64,000 nucleotides of DNA, taken from the NCBI RefSeq assembly GCF_029760955.1, contig NZ_CP121682.1, positions 4,588,001 through 4,652,000 of the forward strand, read 5' to 3'. The translations under genes were made by a program, and so were the position numbers. Source of the DNA: Streptomyces cathayae (lineage in GTDB: Bacteria; Actinomycetota; Actinomycetes; Streptomycetales; Streptomycetaceae). The notes beneath the pieces are model-generated. The model saw only the letters and a list, made by a program, of their open reading frames with translations. It was not told where the DNA came from and ran no database searches. Below are positions 24,139 through 32,983 of the stretch, in pieces. Position 1 is the first letter of the stretch. Every line of letters begins with the position of its first letter.

Positions 24139-24510
24139 ATGAACGCAGTCGAGCAGTACGCACGTGCAGAGATCGTCACGGACGCGGACGCCCCGCAGGC
24201 CGCGGACCGCGGGACGGTGCCCGTGATGCTGTGCTACGACGCCGAGCGCGACCCCCGCACCGTGACGGTGCGGATGCCCGGCTCCGGGAACCGCGAGTGG
24301 ACCGTCTCCCGCGCGCTGCTCGAACAAGGGCTGCGCACCCCCGTGGGGAGCGGCGACGTGCGGGTGTGGCCGTGCGGGCGGGTGCAGACCGTCGTGGAGT
24401 TCCACTCCGCGCAGGGGGTGTCGGTGGTGCAGTTCGACACGAAGGCCCTGACGCGGTTCCTGCGGGGTACCCACGCGGCAGCGGTGACCGCCGCACCGGT
24501 CCCGTACTGA
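24139..24510 (+). CDS. ssgE: SsgA-like sporulation protein, probably SsgE
   Basis: A 123-residue SsgA-like protein (SALP). The family pattern is present: VPVMLCYDAERDPRTVTVRMPGSGNREWTVSRALLEQGLRTPVGSGDVRVWPCGRVQTVVEFHSAQGVSVVQFDTKALTRFL. SALPs occur only in sporulating actinomycetes and guide septum formation, cell-wall remodelling and spore separation. SsgE is linked to spore maturation and release. The symbol rests on position: in S. coelicolor ssgE is next to two penicillin-binding protein genes, as here. GAGGGG lies 7 nt before the ATG. Convergent with the first PBP gene. Confidence 0.78.
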   Translation: MNAVEQYARAEIVTDADAPQAADRGTVPVMLCYDAERDPRTVTVRMPGSGNREWTVSRALLEQGLRTPVGSGDVRVWPCGRVQTVVEFHSAQGVSVVQFDTKALTRFLRGTHAAAVTAAPVPY

Positions 24511-24575
24511 CCGCACCGGCCGTACTGACCGCACTGACCGCGCCGGCGGCCGGTGAGCCGCTGCCCGCGTCCGGG

Positions 24576-26252
24576 TCAGCCGTCGCCGAGCTTCAGCAGG
24601 CTCGCCACGATCGGGCCCGCCGTCTTGCCGCCGTGGCCGGCCGCCTGCACGACCCCCGCCGCCGCCAGGTCCCCGCGGTACGCGGTGAACCAGCCGTTGG
24701 GCTTCTTCTGACCGTCGACCTCGGCCGACCCGGTCTTCGCGCCCTTGTCACCGCTCACCCCGGCCATCGCCGTCGCCGCCGTGCCGCTGGTCGCCGTGTA
24801 CGACATCAACTCCCGCAGCTGCGACAGCGTCTGCGGCGACATGGTGCGCGAGGCCGTGGCCAGCGTGCGGTTGTCCACCTCCGGCGCCACCAGGTACGGC
24901 TGGTGGAACACGCCCGCCTTGACGGTCGCCGACACCGACGCCATGTTCAGCGGGTTCATCCGCACCCCGCCCTGACCGATCAGGGAGGCCGCCATGGGGG
25001 CGTCCTTCTGCACCGGCACCGCGCCGTCGAAGGACGACACCCCGACCTGCCAGTCGTCCTTCGCGAGCCCGAAGACCTGCTGCGCCTGCTTGGTCAGGTC
25101 GTCGTCCGTCAACTCGGGCGCCTGGCTGATGAAGGCGGTGTTGCAGGAGGCGCCGAAGCTGTCCCGGAACGTTCCGCCCTTGATGTCGAACTTGTCGAGG
25201 TTCTGGAACTTCCAGCCGCCGTAGCTGAAGTACTTCGGGCACGGGTGCTTCTCGTCGATGGACGCGAGGCCCTTCTCGATCAGCATCGAGGCGGTGAGCA
25301 CCTTGAACGTCGAGCCGGGGGCCAGTGACCCCTGGAGGGCGGTGTTGAAGCCGCGCGAGGCGTTCGCGGCGGCGAGGATCTCACCGGTCGACGCCCGCAG
25401 CACCACCACCGACGACCTGGCCTTCTTGGCCACCTGCTCCTCGGCCGCGGCCTGGAGCTTCGGGTCCAGCGTGGTCCGCACCGTGCCGGGAGTGCCCTTG
25501 CTCAGCTCCAGCACGGTCCTGTCGGAGGCCTCCGCCTTCTTGGACTCCTCGCCGCGGACCACACGCAGTTCGATGCCGGCCTCGCCGCCCGCCGACTTGC
25601 CGTACTTCTCGCGCAGCCCGTCCAGGACCAGCCCGATGGACGGATAGGCGGCGGTGGTCAGTTCGCCGCCGTCCCGGTCCAGCGCCTTGACCGGCGGGGT
25701 GCCCGCCTCCCCGGTGACCAGCCGGTCGCCGTCCTTGAGGTCGGGGTGCACGACGGAGGGCGCCCACGCGACCTGCGGTTCGCCGTCCCCGGCCCGGCGT
25801 ACGACGGTCAGCGCGCTGTCGTAGGCGAGCGGCTCGGTGAAGTCCCCGTACGCCACCGTGCCCTTGACGGAGAACGGGACCTTGTCGCCGGTACGGGTGC
25901 CGGCGGTGAGGGTGACGTCCTCGACGCGGGCGTCCTTGGTGTAGCCGGTGAGCAGGGCGGTGGCCGCCTCCGGGTCGTCGGTGGCCTCGGCGGCCTCGCT
26001 CACCTTGCCCTGCTGCCAGGCGGTGAGGAAACGCTCGGCCGCGTCGGTGACCTCGGCGGCGGACAGCGGGCCGGTCCTGGCCTCCTCGGCCTGCTGGGCG
26101 GAGGACGTCCGGGTGCCGTCCCCGTCCTCGCCCCCACCCCCGAACAACGCGTAGGCGCCGAGCCCGGCACCGCCGACGACGACGGCGATCACCCCGCCGA
26201 GCACGGCGGGCGGGGTCTTCCGTCGCTCGGCGACGCGCTTTCTGTTGCCCAC
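24576..26252 (-). CDS. class B-like penicillin-binding protein 1 of 2
   Basis: A 558-residue transpeptidase. A short cytoplasmic basic segment and one membrane helix (about 13-35) are followed by an NTF2-like (MecA-N type) domain (AAEVTDAAERFLTAWQQGKVSEAAEATDDPEAAT). A PBP dimerisation region and transpeptidase domain come next. Active-site motifs are STFK with Ser314, SCN at 369-371 and KTG at 506-508. Presence of the NTF2-like domain recalls low-affinity PBP2a proteins. The GTG at 26252 is chosen by comparison with its paralogue. It is 154 bp downstream of that paralogue on the same strand. It probably cross-links sporulation septum or spore-wall peptidoglycan; that is inference from ssgE linkage. 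Confidence 0.9.
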   Translation of the reverse strand: MGNRKRVAERRKTPPAVLGGVIAVVVGGAGLGAYALFGGGGEDGDGTRTSSAQQAEEARTGPLSAAEVTDAAERFLTAWQQGKVSEAAEATDDPEAATALLTGYTKDARVEDVTLTAGTRTGDKVPFSVKGTVAYGDFTEPLAYDSALTVVRRAGDGEPQVAWAPSVVHPDLKDGDRLVTGEAGTPPVKALDRDGGELTTAAYPSIGLVLDGLREKYGKSAGGEAGIELRVVRGEESKKAEASDRTVLELSKGTPGTVRTTLDPKLQAAAEEQVAKKARSSVVVLRASTGEILAAANASRGFNTALQGSLAPGSTFKVLTASMLIEKGLASIDEKHPCPKYFSYGGWKFQNLDKFDIKGGTFRDSFGASCNTAFISQAPELTDDDLTKQAQQVFGLAKDDWQVGVSSFDGAVPVQKDAPMAASLIGQGGVRMNPLNMASVSATVKAGVFHQPYLVAPEVDNRTLATASRTMSPQTLSQLRELMSYTATSGTAATAMAGVSGDKGAKTGSAEVDGQKKPNGWFTAYRGDLAAAGVVQAAGHGGKTAGPIVASLLKLGDG

Positions 26253-26406
26253 TGCTTGTCCGATCCTCCGCAAAAAACTCCGCCGGGCTCCCCCGATACC
26301 CGTACGCTGCCCTCGTGGCGTTCCTCCGCCATGGCTCTCACCCGCCATGGCGCTCACATGCCAACGACGGCCACCAGCCTAGAGTCCCCCCGCCCGCGCC
26401 TCGTGC

Positions 26407-28056
26407 TCAGCCACCTGCTCGTAGCACGGCTGCGACAATCGGACCGGCCGCGTCGCCGCCGTGGCCGCCCTGCTGGGCCATGGCCGCCGCCGCCACGTCG
26501 TTCCGGAAGCCGGTGAACCAGCTGTCGGAGGTGGCGTTGCCGTCGACCTCGGCGGAGCCGGTCTTCGCGCCGATGTCGCCGCCGAGCCCGGCCATGGCCT
26601 CCTGGGCGGTGCCCTGGGTGGCGGTGAGCCGCATCATCTGCTTCAACTGGGCGGCGGTGCCCGCCGGAAGGCCCTTCGCCTGCGCCAACTGCCGGCCGTC
26701 GAGCTCCGGGGAGACCAGGTACGGCTGGCGGAAGGCGCCGGTGATCGCGGTCGCCGTCACCGACGCCATGTTCAGCGGGTTCAGCTGCACCTGGCCCTGG
26801 CCTATGGCGCCGGCGGCACGGTCCGGACCCGCGACGGCGGGAACACTGCCGTCGAAGGAGGCGATGCCGGTCTTCCAGTCGTCCCGGCCCAGCCCGAACC
26901 GCTCCTGGGCCTCCTGGGTGAGCGAGGCGTCCGTGAGCGGGTCCTCGTCGATGAGCTTGATGAAGGCCGTGTTGCAGGAACGCAGGAAGCTGTCGGCCAG
27001 GGTGGCGTTCTCGTTCGGTTCCATGCCGGTGAGGTTCTTGAACGTCTGGCTCTGCCAGGTGGCGGTGGGCGGGCAGGGCGCCGGGCCGTTCATCGAGGCC
27101 ACGCCGTTGTCGATGAGCATGGCCGCGGTGACGATCTTCATGGTGGAACCGGGGGCGACCTGGCCCTGGAACGCCGCGTTGAACCCGTCCTCGCGGTGGT
27201 TGGCGACCGCCAGCACCTCGCCGCTGCTCGGCCGCACCGCCACCACCGAGGACTTGGCGAACCCCTTCACCGCCTTCTCGGCCGCGGCCTGCACCCCCGC
27301 GCTGAGCGTCGTACGCAGCCGGCCGGGCTTGCCCTCGGCGAGGGTCAGCAGCGTCGTGTCGCCGGCGCCCTCGCCCGCGGTCCCGTCGGCGTGCCGGATC
27401 ACCAGCTCGACGCCGGGGGTGCCGCCCGCCTCGTCGCCGTACTTCTCGCGCAGGGTGTCCAGGATCGGGCCGAGGGAGGGGTACTCCTCCTCGGTCAGCA
27501 CCGTGCCGTCCCGGTCCACGGCCTCGATCGGCGGCTGCGCCGCCTCCCCGGTGACCAGGGTGTCGCCGTCCTTCAGATCCGGGTGGACCACGGACGGCTG
27601 CCAGTCGACCAGCGCACGCCCGGTGGTCTCCCCGCGCACGACGGTCAACTCACTCTTGTAGCTGAGGGGTTCGGACTTCCCGTCGTAGGAGACGGTCGCC
27701 TTCACCCGGAACGGCACGGTGGTGCCGGTGGCCGTGCCCGGGGTGATCTCGACATCGGCCAGATGGGCGTCCTCGCCGTAGGCAGCCAGTAACGGGCCCG
27801 CCTCCCCGGCGTTGTTCGTGTACGACGCGGCCTGCTCGGCCTGCGCCTTCTCCCAGGCCGCGAAGAACGCCCCGCTCGCCTTCGCGACCTCCTCCTTGTC
27901 CGGCGGCCCGGACTTCTTGGTCACGGCCGCGTCCGGACCGCCGCCGCCCCCGCCGCCGTTCACCGCCGACACGATGTTGTAGACCCCGTACCCGGCCCCA
28001 CCCACCATGACCGCGAACACACCACCGATGACGGTGGCCTTGACCCCCTTGCCCAT
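26407..28056 (-). CDS. class B-like penicillin-binding protein 2 of 2
   Basis: A 549-residue paralogue of the preceding PBP. It starts MGKGVKATVIGGVFAVMVGGAGYG (membrane anchor about 8-28), then a Gly-rich linker, the NTF2-like domain (SGAFFAAWEKAQAEQAASYTNNAGEAG) and a PBP domain. Motifs are STMK with Ser304, SCN in LRSCNTAF and KTG at 498-500. The two proteins share long identical stretches (PSVVHPDLKDGD, NPLNMASV, GAKTGSAEVDG), so they arose by duplication. GGAGGGGAC lies about 8 nt before the ATG. A CTGAAC-GT-GTTCAG repeat at 28094-28107 marks its promoter region. Confidence 0.9.
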   Translation of the reverse strand: MGKGVKATVIGGVFAVMVGGAGYGVYNIVSAVNGGGGGGGPDAAVTKKSGPPDKEEVAKASGAFFAAWEKAQAEQAASYTNNAGEAGPLLAAYGEDAHLADVEITPGTATGTTVPFRVKATVSYDGKSEPLSYKSELTVVRGETTGRALVDWQPSVVHPDLKDGDTLVTGEAAQPPIEAVDRDGTVLTEEEYPSLGPILDTLREKYGDEAGGTPGVELVIRHADGTAGEGAGDTTLLTLAEGKPGRLRTTLSAGVQAAAEKAVKGFAKSSVVAVRPSSGEVLAVANHREDGFNAAFQGQVAPGSTMKIVTAAMLIDNGVASMNGPAPCPPTATWQSQTFKNLTGMEPNENATLADSFLRSCNTAFIKLIDEDPLTDASLTQEAQERFGLGRDDWKTGIASFDGSVPAVAGPDRAAGAIGQGQVQLNPLNMASVTATAITGAFRQPYLVSPELDGRQLAQAKGLPAGTAAQLKQMMRLTATQGTAQEAMAGLGGDIGAKTGSAEVDGNATSDSWFTGFRNDVAAAAMAQQGGHGGDAAGPIVAAVLRAGG

Positions 28057-28093
28057 CGGGCTTGTCCCCTCCCCGCCGGACCCCCCACGCCTT

Positions 28094-28107
28094 CTGAACG
28101 TGTTCAG
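28094..28107. promoter_or_regulatory. inverted repeat CTGAAC-GT-GTTCAG
   Basis: Perfect 6-bp arms with a 2-bp spacer, 38 bp upstream of the second PBP gene and on the far side of the S41 gene promoter. A leftward TAGAGT hexamer (28126-28131) lies just upstream of it, so the site would sit within or after that promoter. Confidence 0.4.
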
Positions 28108-28290
28108 GACGTTCGGCGAGTGAGCACTCTATGCGTAAGGAGTGACGACCGGGACGGCTGTTTCCGATTGTTGTCCGAACGGAGACGGGTGGTCAGGAGG
28201 CCTGAGTCAGTCGCCCACCTTCTCCAGCCCGACACCCTCCGGTGCCCGGTTGACCGCAACGCTCACAAGGCCTGCGGTACGTTCGCGCTC

Positions 28291-29721
28291 ATGGCGTGGA
28301 GACGATGGCTGCTGGTGGGGCTCGCCGCGGTGCTGACCGCCTGCTCGGGTCCGGACCGCACCCCCGGCGACCGGAACGCGGCGATCGAGGGGACATGGCA
28401 GAGCGCCGGGTACGGCTACGTCTTCGACATCGCCCGGGACGGTGCGGGAAGGACCCGGCTCACCTCCTACGACCGGACGGCGGGGAGCTGCCTCGGCGGG
28501 GACTCGTCGGCATCGGTGGGCCGTGAGGGTGACGCGACGTCCTTCGGTGAGGACGGTGAGGTCGAGCTGCTCGTCCACCGGCAGGGAGACCGGCTGATCG
28601 TGCGGGAACCGGGGTCGGCCGGGCAGATCCACATGAACCGGCTCACGGAGCTGCCCGACTGCCCGTCCGACATCCCGAAGGACGCGGCCGACCGCCGGCT
28701 GCAGACCTTCGACGTCTTCTGGCAGAACCTCGTCGAGAACTACCCGCCCTACCCGCACCGGAAGCTCGACACGGCGCGCAGGGAGCGCGACCGGGCCGCC
28801 CTCGCCGAGCACAACACCGACCGGACGCTCGGCGAGCTGCTGGGCGACACGGTCCGCGAACTCGGCGACATGCACACCGGCATCGAGGGGGAGGACCTCA
28901 GCCTCTACGGCAGACGGCCGGGCACGCGCGAATCCGACGACGTGGACACCGACGCCCTCCGGTCCGCGGCCGAAGCGAGGCTGGGCAAGCGGCTCACCCC
29001 CGTCATCGACGACGAGGTGGAGTACGCCTCCGGGCTGCCGGACGGTCCGGGATACCTGCGCATCACCCAGTTCGACGACTTCGCGGACGAGTCGTACGAC
29101 GCCGACCGGAAGAAGTTCGAACAGGCCCTGGACACGGTGTTCGCCGTCGCGGAGCGGGACGGCTGGCGCGGCCTCGTGCTCGATCTGCGCCTCAACGACG
29201 GCGGTTTCGACGAGCTCGGCATCGCCCTCGCCTCCCGGCTGACGGACAAGCCCCACTTCGCGTTCCAGAAGCGGGCCCGCGACACGCAGGCGGCCTCCGG
29301 GTTCACGCCGTACGAGAAGCTGCGGGTGCCGCCCAGCACCCGCCCCGGCTTCCACGGGCCGATCGCGCTGCTGGTCAGCGACCTCACGGTGAGCGCGGGC
29401 GAGACGGCGGTCATGGCGCTGCTGAACCGCTCGCCGAAGCCCACCTTGATCGGCCGCCCGACGCAGGGCATCTTCTCGGACCAGCTCTCGCGGACCCTGC
29501 CCGGCGACTGGTACCTCGACCTCAGCAACGAGGACTACCGGGACGCGGCCGGGCAGAGCTTCGAGGGCCGGGGCATCCCGGTGCCGCGGGAGTTCCGCAC
29601 CCCCGTCTTCACGGCCACCGAGCTCGCACACCACTGCGACTCGGCCGTCGCCCGCGCCCTCGACCACCTCGCCGACAACCCACCGGGAACGACGAAGCCG
29701 TGCCCGCGCGGATCCACCTGA
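28291..29721 (+). CDS. S41-family peptidase-like lipoprotein
   Basis: A 476-residue secreted lipoprotein. The signal peptide MAWRRWLLVGLAAVLTAC ends in a lipobox with Cys18. The C-terminal half resembles tail-specific proteases of family S41: GWRGLVLDLRLNDGG, IALLVSDLTVSAGETAVMALL with the expected nucleophile serine in SAGE, and GRPTQG. A catalytic Lys is not certain, so activity is unproven. TACGTT 7 nt before the ATG suggests a leaderless mRNA, with TTGACC 22 nt further upstream. It is divergent from the PBP pair and ends at a very large hairpin. Confidence 0.85.
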   Translation: MAWRRWLLVGLAAVLTACSGPDRTPGDRNAAIEGTWQSAGYGYVFDIARDGAGRTRLTSYDRTAGSCLGGDSSASVGREGDATSFGEDGEVELLVHRQGDRLIVREPGSAGQIHMNRLTELPDCPSDIPKDAADRRLQTFDVFWQNLVENYPPYPHRKLDTARRERDRAALAEHNTDRTLGELLGDTVRELGDMHTGIEGEDLSLYGRRPGTRESDDVDTDALRSAAEARLGKRLTPVIDDEVEYASGLPDGPGYLRITQFDDFADESYDADRKKFEQALDTVFAVAERDGWRGLVLDLRLNDGGFDELGIALASRLTDKPHFAFQKRARDTQAASGFTPYEKLRVPPSTRPGFHGPIALLVSDLTVSAGETAVMALLNRSPKPTLIGRPTQGIFSDQLSRTLPGDWYLDLSNEDYRDAAGQSFEGRGIPVPREFRTPVFTATELAHHCDSAVARALDHLADNPPGTTKPCPRGST

Positions 29722-29846
29722 CATCGACGAGGCCGAACAGCGACACACCACAGCGCCCCCGGACGACCGTCGGGCCAGCCGACGACAGCAGAGGGGAGCC
29801 CGCTGGAAGTGGGCCGGCTGTGCCCCGGGCGGTCCGCGGGGCCGGC

Positions 29847-29896
29847 GGTAACCGCGAAAGAGCCCCGGCCGAGGCCGGGGCTCTTTCGCGGTTACC
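29847..29896. terminator. 24-bp-arm bidirectional terminator
   Basis: Arms 29847-29870 and 29873-29896 are perfect reverse complements over 24 bp with a 2-bp centre. The hairpin separates the convergent S41 and DUF805 genes. Confidence 0.9.
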
Positions 29897-29928
29897 GGTT
29901 TCGCTGACCTGTTCCAGCGCGACTGATA

Positions 29929-30285
29929 TCAGAATTTCGCCAAGGGCTCCTTCGGGTTCGCGCCGTACTTGTTCTCCCCCGGCGTGCCCTCGGTGGCCAG
30001 GAACACCAGCATCACGATGAAGCCGACGAGAGGGATGAGCGCGATGAAGATCCACCAGCCGGAGCGGTTGGTGTCGTGCAGGCGGCGGACCGTCACAGCG
30101 AGAGTCGGCAGCAGGACCGCGATGGCGTAGATGGGCTGCAGTACCTGGATTCCGATGGCGGCGTCCACAGCGGTGAGCACGATGGAGACGATCACGCTGA
30201 ACAGCGTGAACATCCAGTACTCCTTGCGGCGCGCCCGTCCGTTGAACACCGCGTACTTCTTGAGGACCTCGATGTACCAGTTCAT
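29929..30285 (-). CDS. DUF805 membrane protein
   Basis: A 118-residue DUF805 protein. MNWYIEVLKKYAVFNGRARRKEYWMFTLF is the conserved N-terminus. Membrane segments lie near residues 26-44 (FTLFSVIVSIVLTAVDAAIG), 50-65 and 78-98 (WWIFIALIPLVGFIVMLVFLA), and RRLHDTNRSGWW is the family signature. Function unknown; relatives are small inner-membrane proteins sometimes near phage or stress genes. AGGGGGGACGCC precedes the ATG. Confidence 0.92.
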   Translation of the reverse strand: MNWYIEVLKKYAVFNGRARRKEYWMFTLFSVIVSIVLTAVDAAIGIQVLQPIYAIAVLLPTLAVTVRRLHDTNRSGWWIFIALIPLVGFIVMLVFLATEGTPGENKYGANPKEPLAKF

Positions 30286-30807
30286 GGCGTCCCCCCTGGG
30301 ATCGACGTTGTCTGTCCGGCTGGATCAGGACAGCCGCAGAACGTTTACACGTGGAAAGGGGCATGTCAATACACGCGATCGCGCTGCTCACGAGACGTGT
30401 GGGGTCGGCTCGGGCGCCGCGCACCCTGACCACTAACCGGCCATTTCGGGGCAGGTGCGGAGAACAGTATCGGGGGTTCTCCGAGCGGGCCCGAACTTTT
30501 CCGGCGCCGACTCTCGTCCGTCATCGAACCGAAGGCGATCCGTTGCCTGGGTTATACCGTTCCGGCATGGAAGCGATGGCCGATCGTTGCCCGAAACGGG
30601 GGGGGGAACGGGGCGGCCGGAGGCGCAGCACCCCCTTGCCTCAGCCCCCCCTTGCCGCATCGACACAGGGCCTGCCGGGCCTCGCGTCGATGCTCCACTG
30701 AGAGGCGCTCCCCCGCTTCCCCCAGGCGTCCCCGACAGCGCGAAGAGTCCTCCTCTGGTCTGAGGCAACGCGGACCAGAGGGAGCGAGGGCGATCTCCTG
30801 GTGGCGA
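30286..30807. other. 522-bp region without a supported gene
   Basis: No convincing coding sequence. Open frames on both strands lack ribosome sites and codon bias. A G-run (30599-30607) follows CGAAACGG. GTATAC-like and AT-containing stretches near 30550 could be promoter material. The right half (30640-30760) is Pro-codon-rich and may be a decayed gene. Confidence 0.4.
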
Positions 30808-30987
30808 TCACGCCATCCCGGTGTCGTCCGCCTGCTCGCCCTCCGCCTGGGACGGCTCGGTCCTGGGGACGTCCGGGTGCGCGGCCGCGCGCTCGGCGGG
30901 ATCGTCCCGCTCGCCCTCGGCCTGCGAGGGCGTGTGGGAGTACAGCCACGGTTCGTAGGCCGAGTCTGCGGTGTCTCCGGTTTTCAT
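30808..30987 (-). CDS. small acidic protein with internal repeat, 59 aa
   Basis: A 59-residue soluble acidic protein, MKTGDTADSAYEPWLYSHTP then PSQAEGERDDPAERAAAHPDVP and a second PSQAEGEQADDTG copy. The repeated PSQAEGE motif has a spacing of about 22 residues. It is predicted to be disordered. The ATG at 30987 has a strong GAGGAGG 7-8 nt upstream, which supports it as a real gene. It is followed upstream by pmt in the same direction, 96 bp away. I do not recognise the family. Confidence 0.7.
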   Translation of the reverse strand: MKTGDTADSAYEPWLYSHTPSQAEGERDDPAERAAAHPDVPRTEPSQAEGEQADDTGMA

Positions 30988-31083
30988 GACAGGCCTCCTC
31001 GGTCGCCTGCCTTCCATCCTCCCCCGCTCCTGCGCGGACCGCAGCAGAGCCAGGGCCGTGCCCTCGTGCCGTGTCCGCCCCGG

Positions 31084-32865
31084 CTAGACCCAGGTGTCCA
31101 GCCACATCCGCGCACGCCAGTCGTCGATCGGGATGGAGGTGCCGGTGTAGATGGGCCAGAAGTAGATGAAGTTCCAGGCGATCAGGAGGACCAGGACGCC
31201 GGCCGCCGTCGCGCCCGCGACCCTGCGGGTGTCGTGGGAGCGGGGCGGGCCGACGAGGGCGCCCAGGAGCATCGCCACCGCCAGGCACAGGAAGGGGAGG
31301 AAGACGATGGAGTAGAAGAAGAAGATGGTGCGCTCCTGGTACAGGAACCACGGCAGATAGCCGGCCGCGACGCCGCAGGCGATGGCGCCCGCCCGCCAGT
31401 CACGGCGGAAGAACCAGCGCCACAGGACGTAGAGGAGCGCGAAGCAGGCCACCCACCACAGCATGGGCGTGCCCAGGGCCAGCACCTCGCGGGCGCACTT
31501 CTCGGCCGCGTCGGCCGGGCAGCCGTCCCTGCCGGGTGCCGGGGACTCGTAGAAGTAGGAGACCGGGCGGCCGGTGACGATCCAGCTCCACGGGTTGGAC
31601 TCGTAGGGGTGCGGTGAGGACAGGCCGACGTGGAAGTCGTACACCTGGTTCTCGTAGTGCCAGAAGCTGCGCCACCAGTCGGGGAACAGCCAGGACCAGC
31701 TGCTGTCCTTGCCGTCGGTCGCCGCCCAGTCGCGGTAGTAGCCGCCGCTGCCGTCGTCCGCGGAGAGGAACCAGCCGAGCCACGAGGCGACGTACGTCGC
31801 GAGCGCGACCGGGACGGTGGAGAGGAACGCCCAGCCCAGGTCGCGCCGCACCACCGCCCGGTAGGGGTGACGGGCGCCGGCGGTCCGGCGCGCGCCGACG
31901 TCCCACAGCACCGCCATCACGCAGAGCGCGGCCATGACGTACAGCGCGTTCCACTTCGTGGCGAACGCCAGGCCCAGCATCAGCCCCGCCGCCAGCCGCC
32001 AGGGCCGCAGGCCCAGCCGGGTGTTCTCGGCGACGTCCGGGTCCGGCAGGGTCCGGCCGTCGGGGCCCACGGGCAGCGCGGCGGCGAGCCGCGCCCTGGC
32101 CCGGTCCCGGTCGACGAGCAGGCACCCGAAGGCCGCGAGCACGAAGAACATCAGCACCCCGTCGAGCAGCGCGGTGCGGCTCATCACGAAGTGCAGCCCG
32201 TCCACCGCCATCAGCGCGCCCGCGAGGCAGCCCAGGAACGTGGAACGGAACAGGCGCCGGCCGATACGGCACAGCATCAGGACGGAGAGTGTCCCGAGCA
32301 GCGCCGTCATGAACCGCCAGCCGAACGGGTCGAACCCGAACATCAGCTCGCCCAGCCCGATGACGTACTTGCCGACCGGCGGATGCACGACGTACGCCGC
32401 TTCGACCGGGATCGGGACGTCCCCGCCCTTGGAGAGGATCAGGTCGTTGGCGTTCTTGTCCCAGTTGACCTCGAAACCGCGGTGGACGAGCGCCCAGGCG
32501 TCCTTGGCGTAGTACGTCTCGTCGAATATCACCGCCTTGGGGCTGCCCAGGTTCCAGAACCGCAGCACTCCCGCGAACAGGGTGACCAGCAGCGGGCCGC
32601 CCCACGCCGACCAGCGGACGATCCGGTCGGCGAGCACCGGCGGCACCCCGAGCGTGCTCCACAGCCTGCCGGACGGCTCGGTGTACGGCGGGACCAGGCG
32701 GTCACGGATGCCGGGAGCCCCGGGAGCCCCGGGAACCTCGGGGGCACTGCCCCAGGTCCCCGTCGCCGGGTGGCCGAAGCGGCGCAGCCGCTGCTGCCAC
32801 GACGGTTGCCGCTCCTGTGGCGACTGCTCCTGCCGGATGTCCGTGGAGGACGCGGTACTGGTCAC
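31084..32865 (-). CDS. pmt: protein O-mannosyltransferase (Pmt, GT39)
   Basis: A 593-residue integral membrane glycosyltransferase. GGPLLVTLFAGVLRFWNLGSPKAVIFDETYYAKDAWALVHRGFEVNW has the conserved Asp-Glu of GT39 in the first extracellular loop. HPPVGKYVIGLGELMFGFDPFGWRFMTALLG and about ten further membrane helices follow, ending MWLDTWV. It moves mannose from polyprenyl phosphate mannose onto secreted proteins. In S. coelicolor Pmt glycosylates lipoproteins and is needed for phage phiC31 infection. The GTG at 32865 has TACGAT 6 nt upstream, so it is leaderless. The N-terminal 70 residues are Gln/Pro-rich and cytosolic. It is divergent from rsmI. Confidence 0.93.
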   Translation of the reverse strand: MTSTASSTDIRQEQSPQERQPSWQQRLRRFGHPATGTWGSAPEVPGAPGAPGIRDRLVPPYTEPSGRLWSTLGVPPVLADRIVRWSAWGGPLLVTLFAGVLRFWNLGSPKAVIFDETYYAKDAWALVHRGFEVNWDKNANDLILSKGGDVPIPVEAAYVVHPPVGKYVIGLGELMFGFDPFGWRFMTALLGTLSVLMLCRIGRRLFRSTFLGCLAGALMAVDGLHFVMSRTALLDGVLMFFVLAAFGCLLVDRDRARARLAAALPVGPDGRTLPDPDVAENTRLGLRPWRLAAGLMLGLAFATKWNALYVMAALCVMAVLWDVGARRTAGARHPYRAVVRRDLGWAFLSTVPVALATYVASWLGWFLSADDGSGGYYRDWAATDGKDSSWSWLFPDWWRSFWHYENQVYDFHVGLSSPHPYESNPWSWIVTGRPVSYFYESPAPGRDGCPADAAEKCAREVLALGTPMLWWVACFALLYVLWRWFFRRDWRAGAIACGVAAGYLPWFLYQERTIFFFYSIVFLPFLCLAVAMLLGALVGPPRSHDTRRVAGATAAGVLVLLIAWNFIYFWPIYTGTSIPIDDWRARMWLDTWV

Positions 32866-32983
32866 CGCGCCATCGTAGGGAACAGCGCTGTGGGAGTCCC
32901 GCGCATGGGCGGTATGCCCGGCTCTCCTTCGGTTCCGCCCCTGGCCGCAACCTGCGGCCGCCGGGCCCTGGGAGGATGGGGGA

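Noticed and set aside
30433..30768. Overlapping 100-aa frames in the 522-bp gap
   Set aside because: Both strands are open, no ribosome site, no conserved pattern; treated as non-coding.
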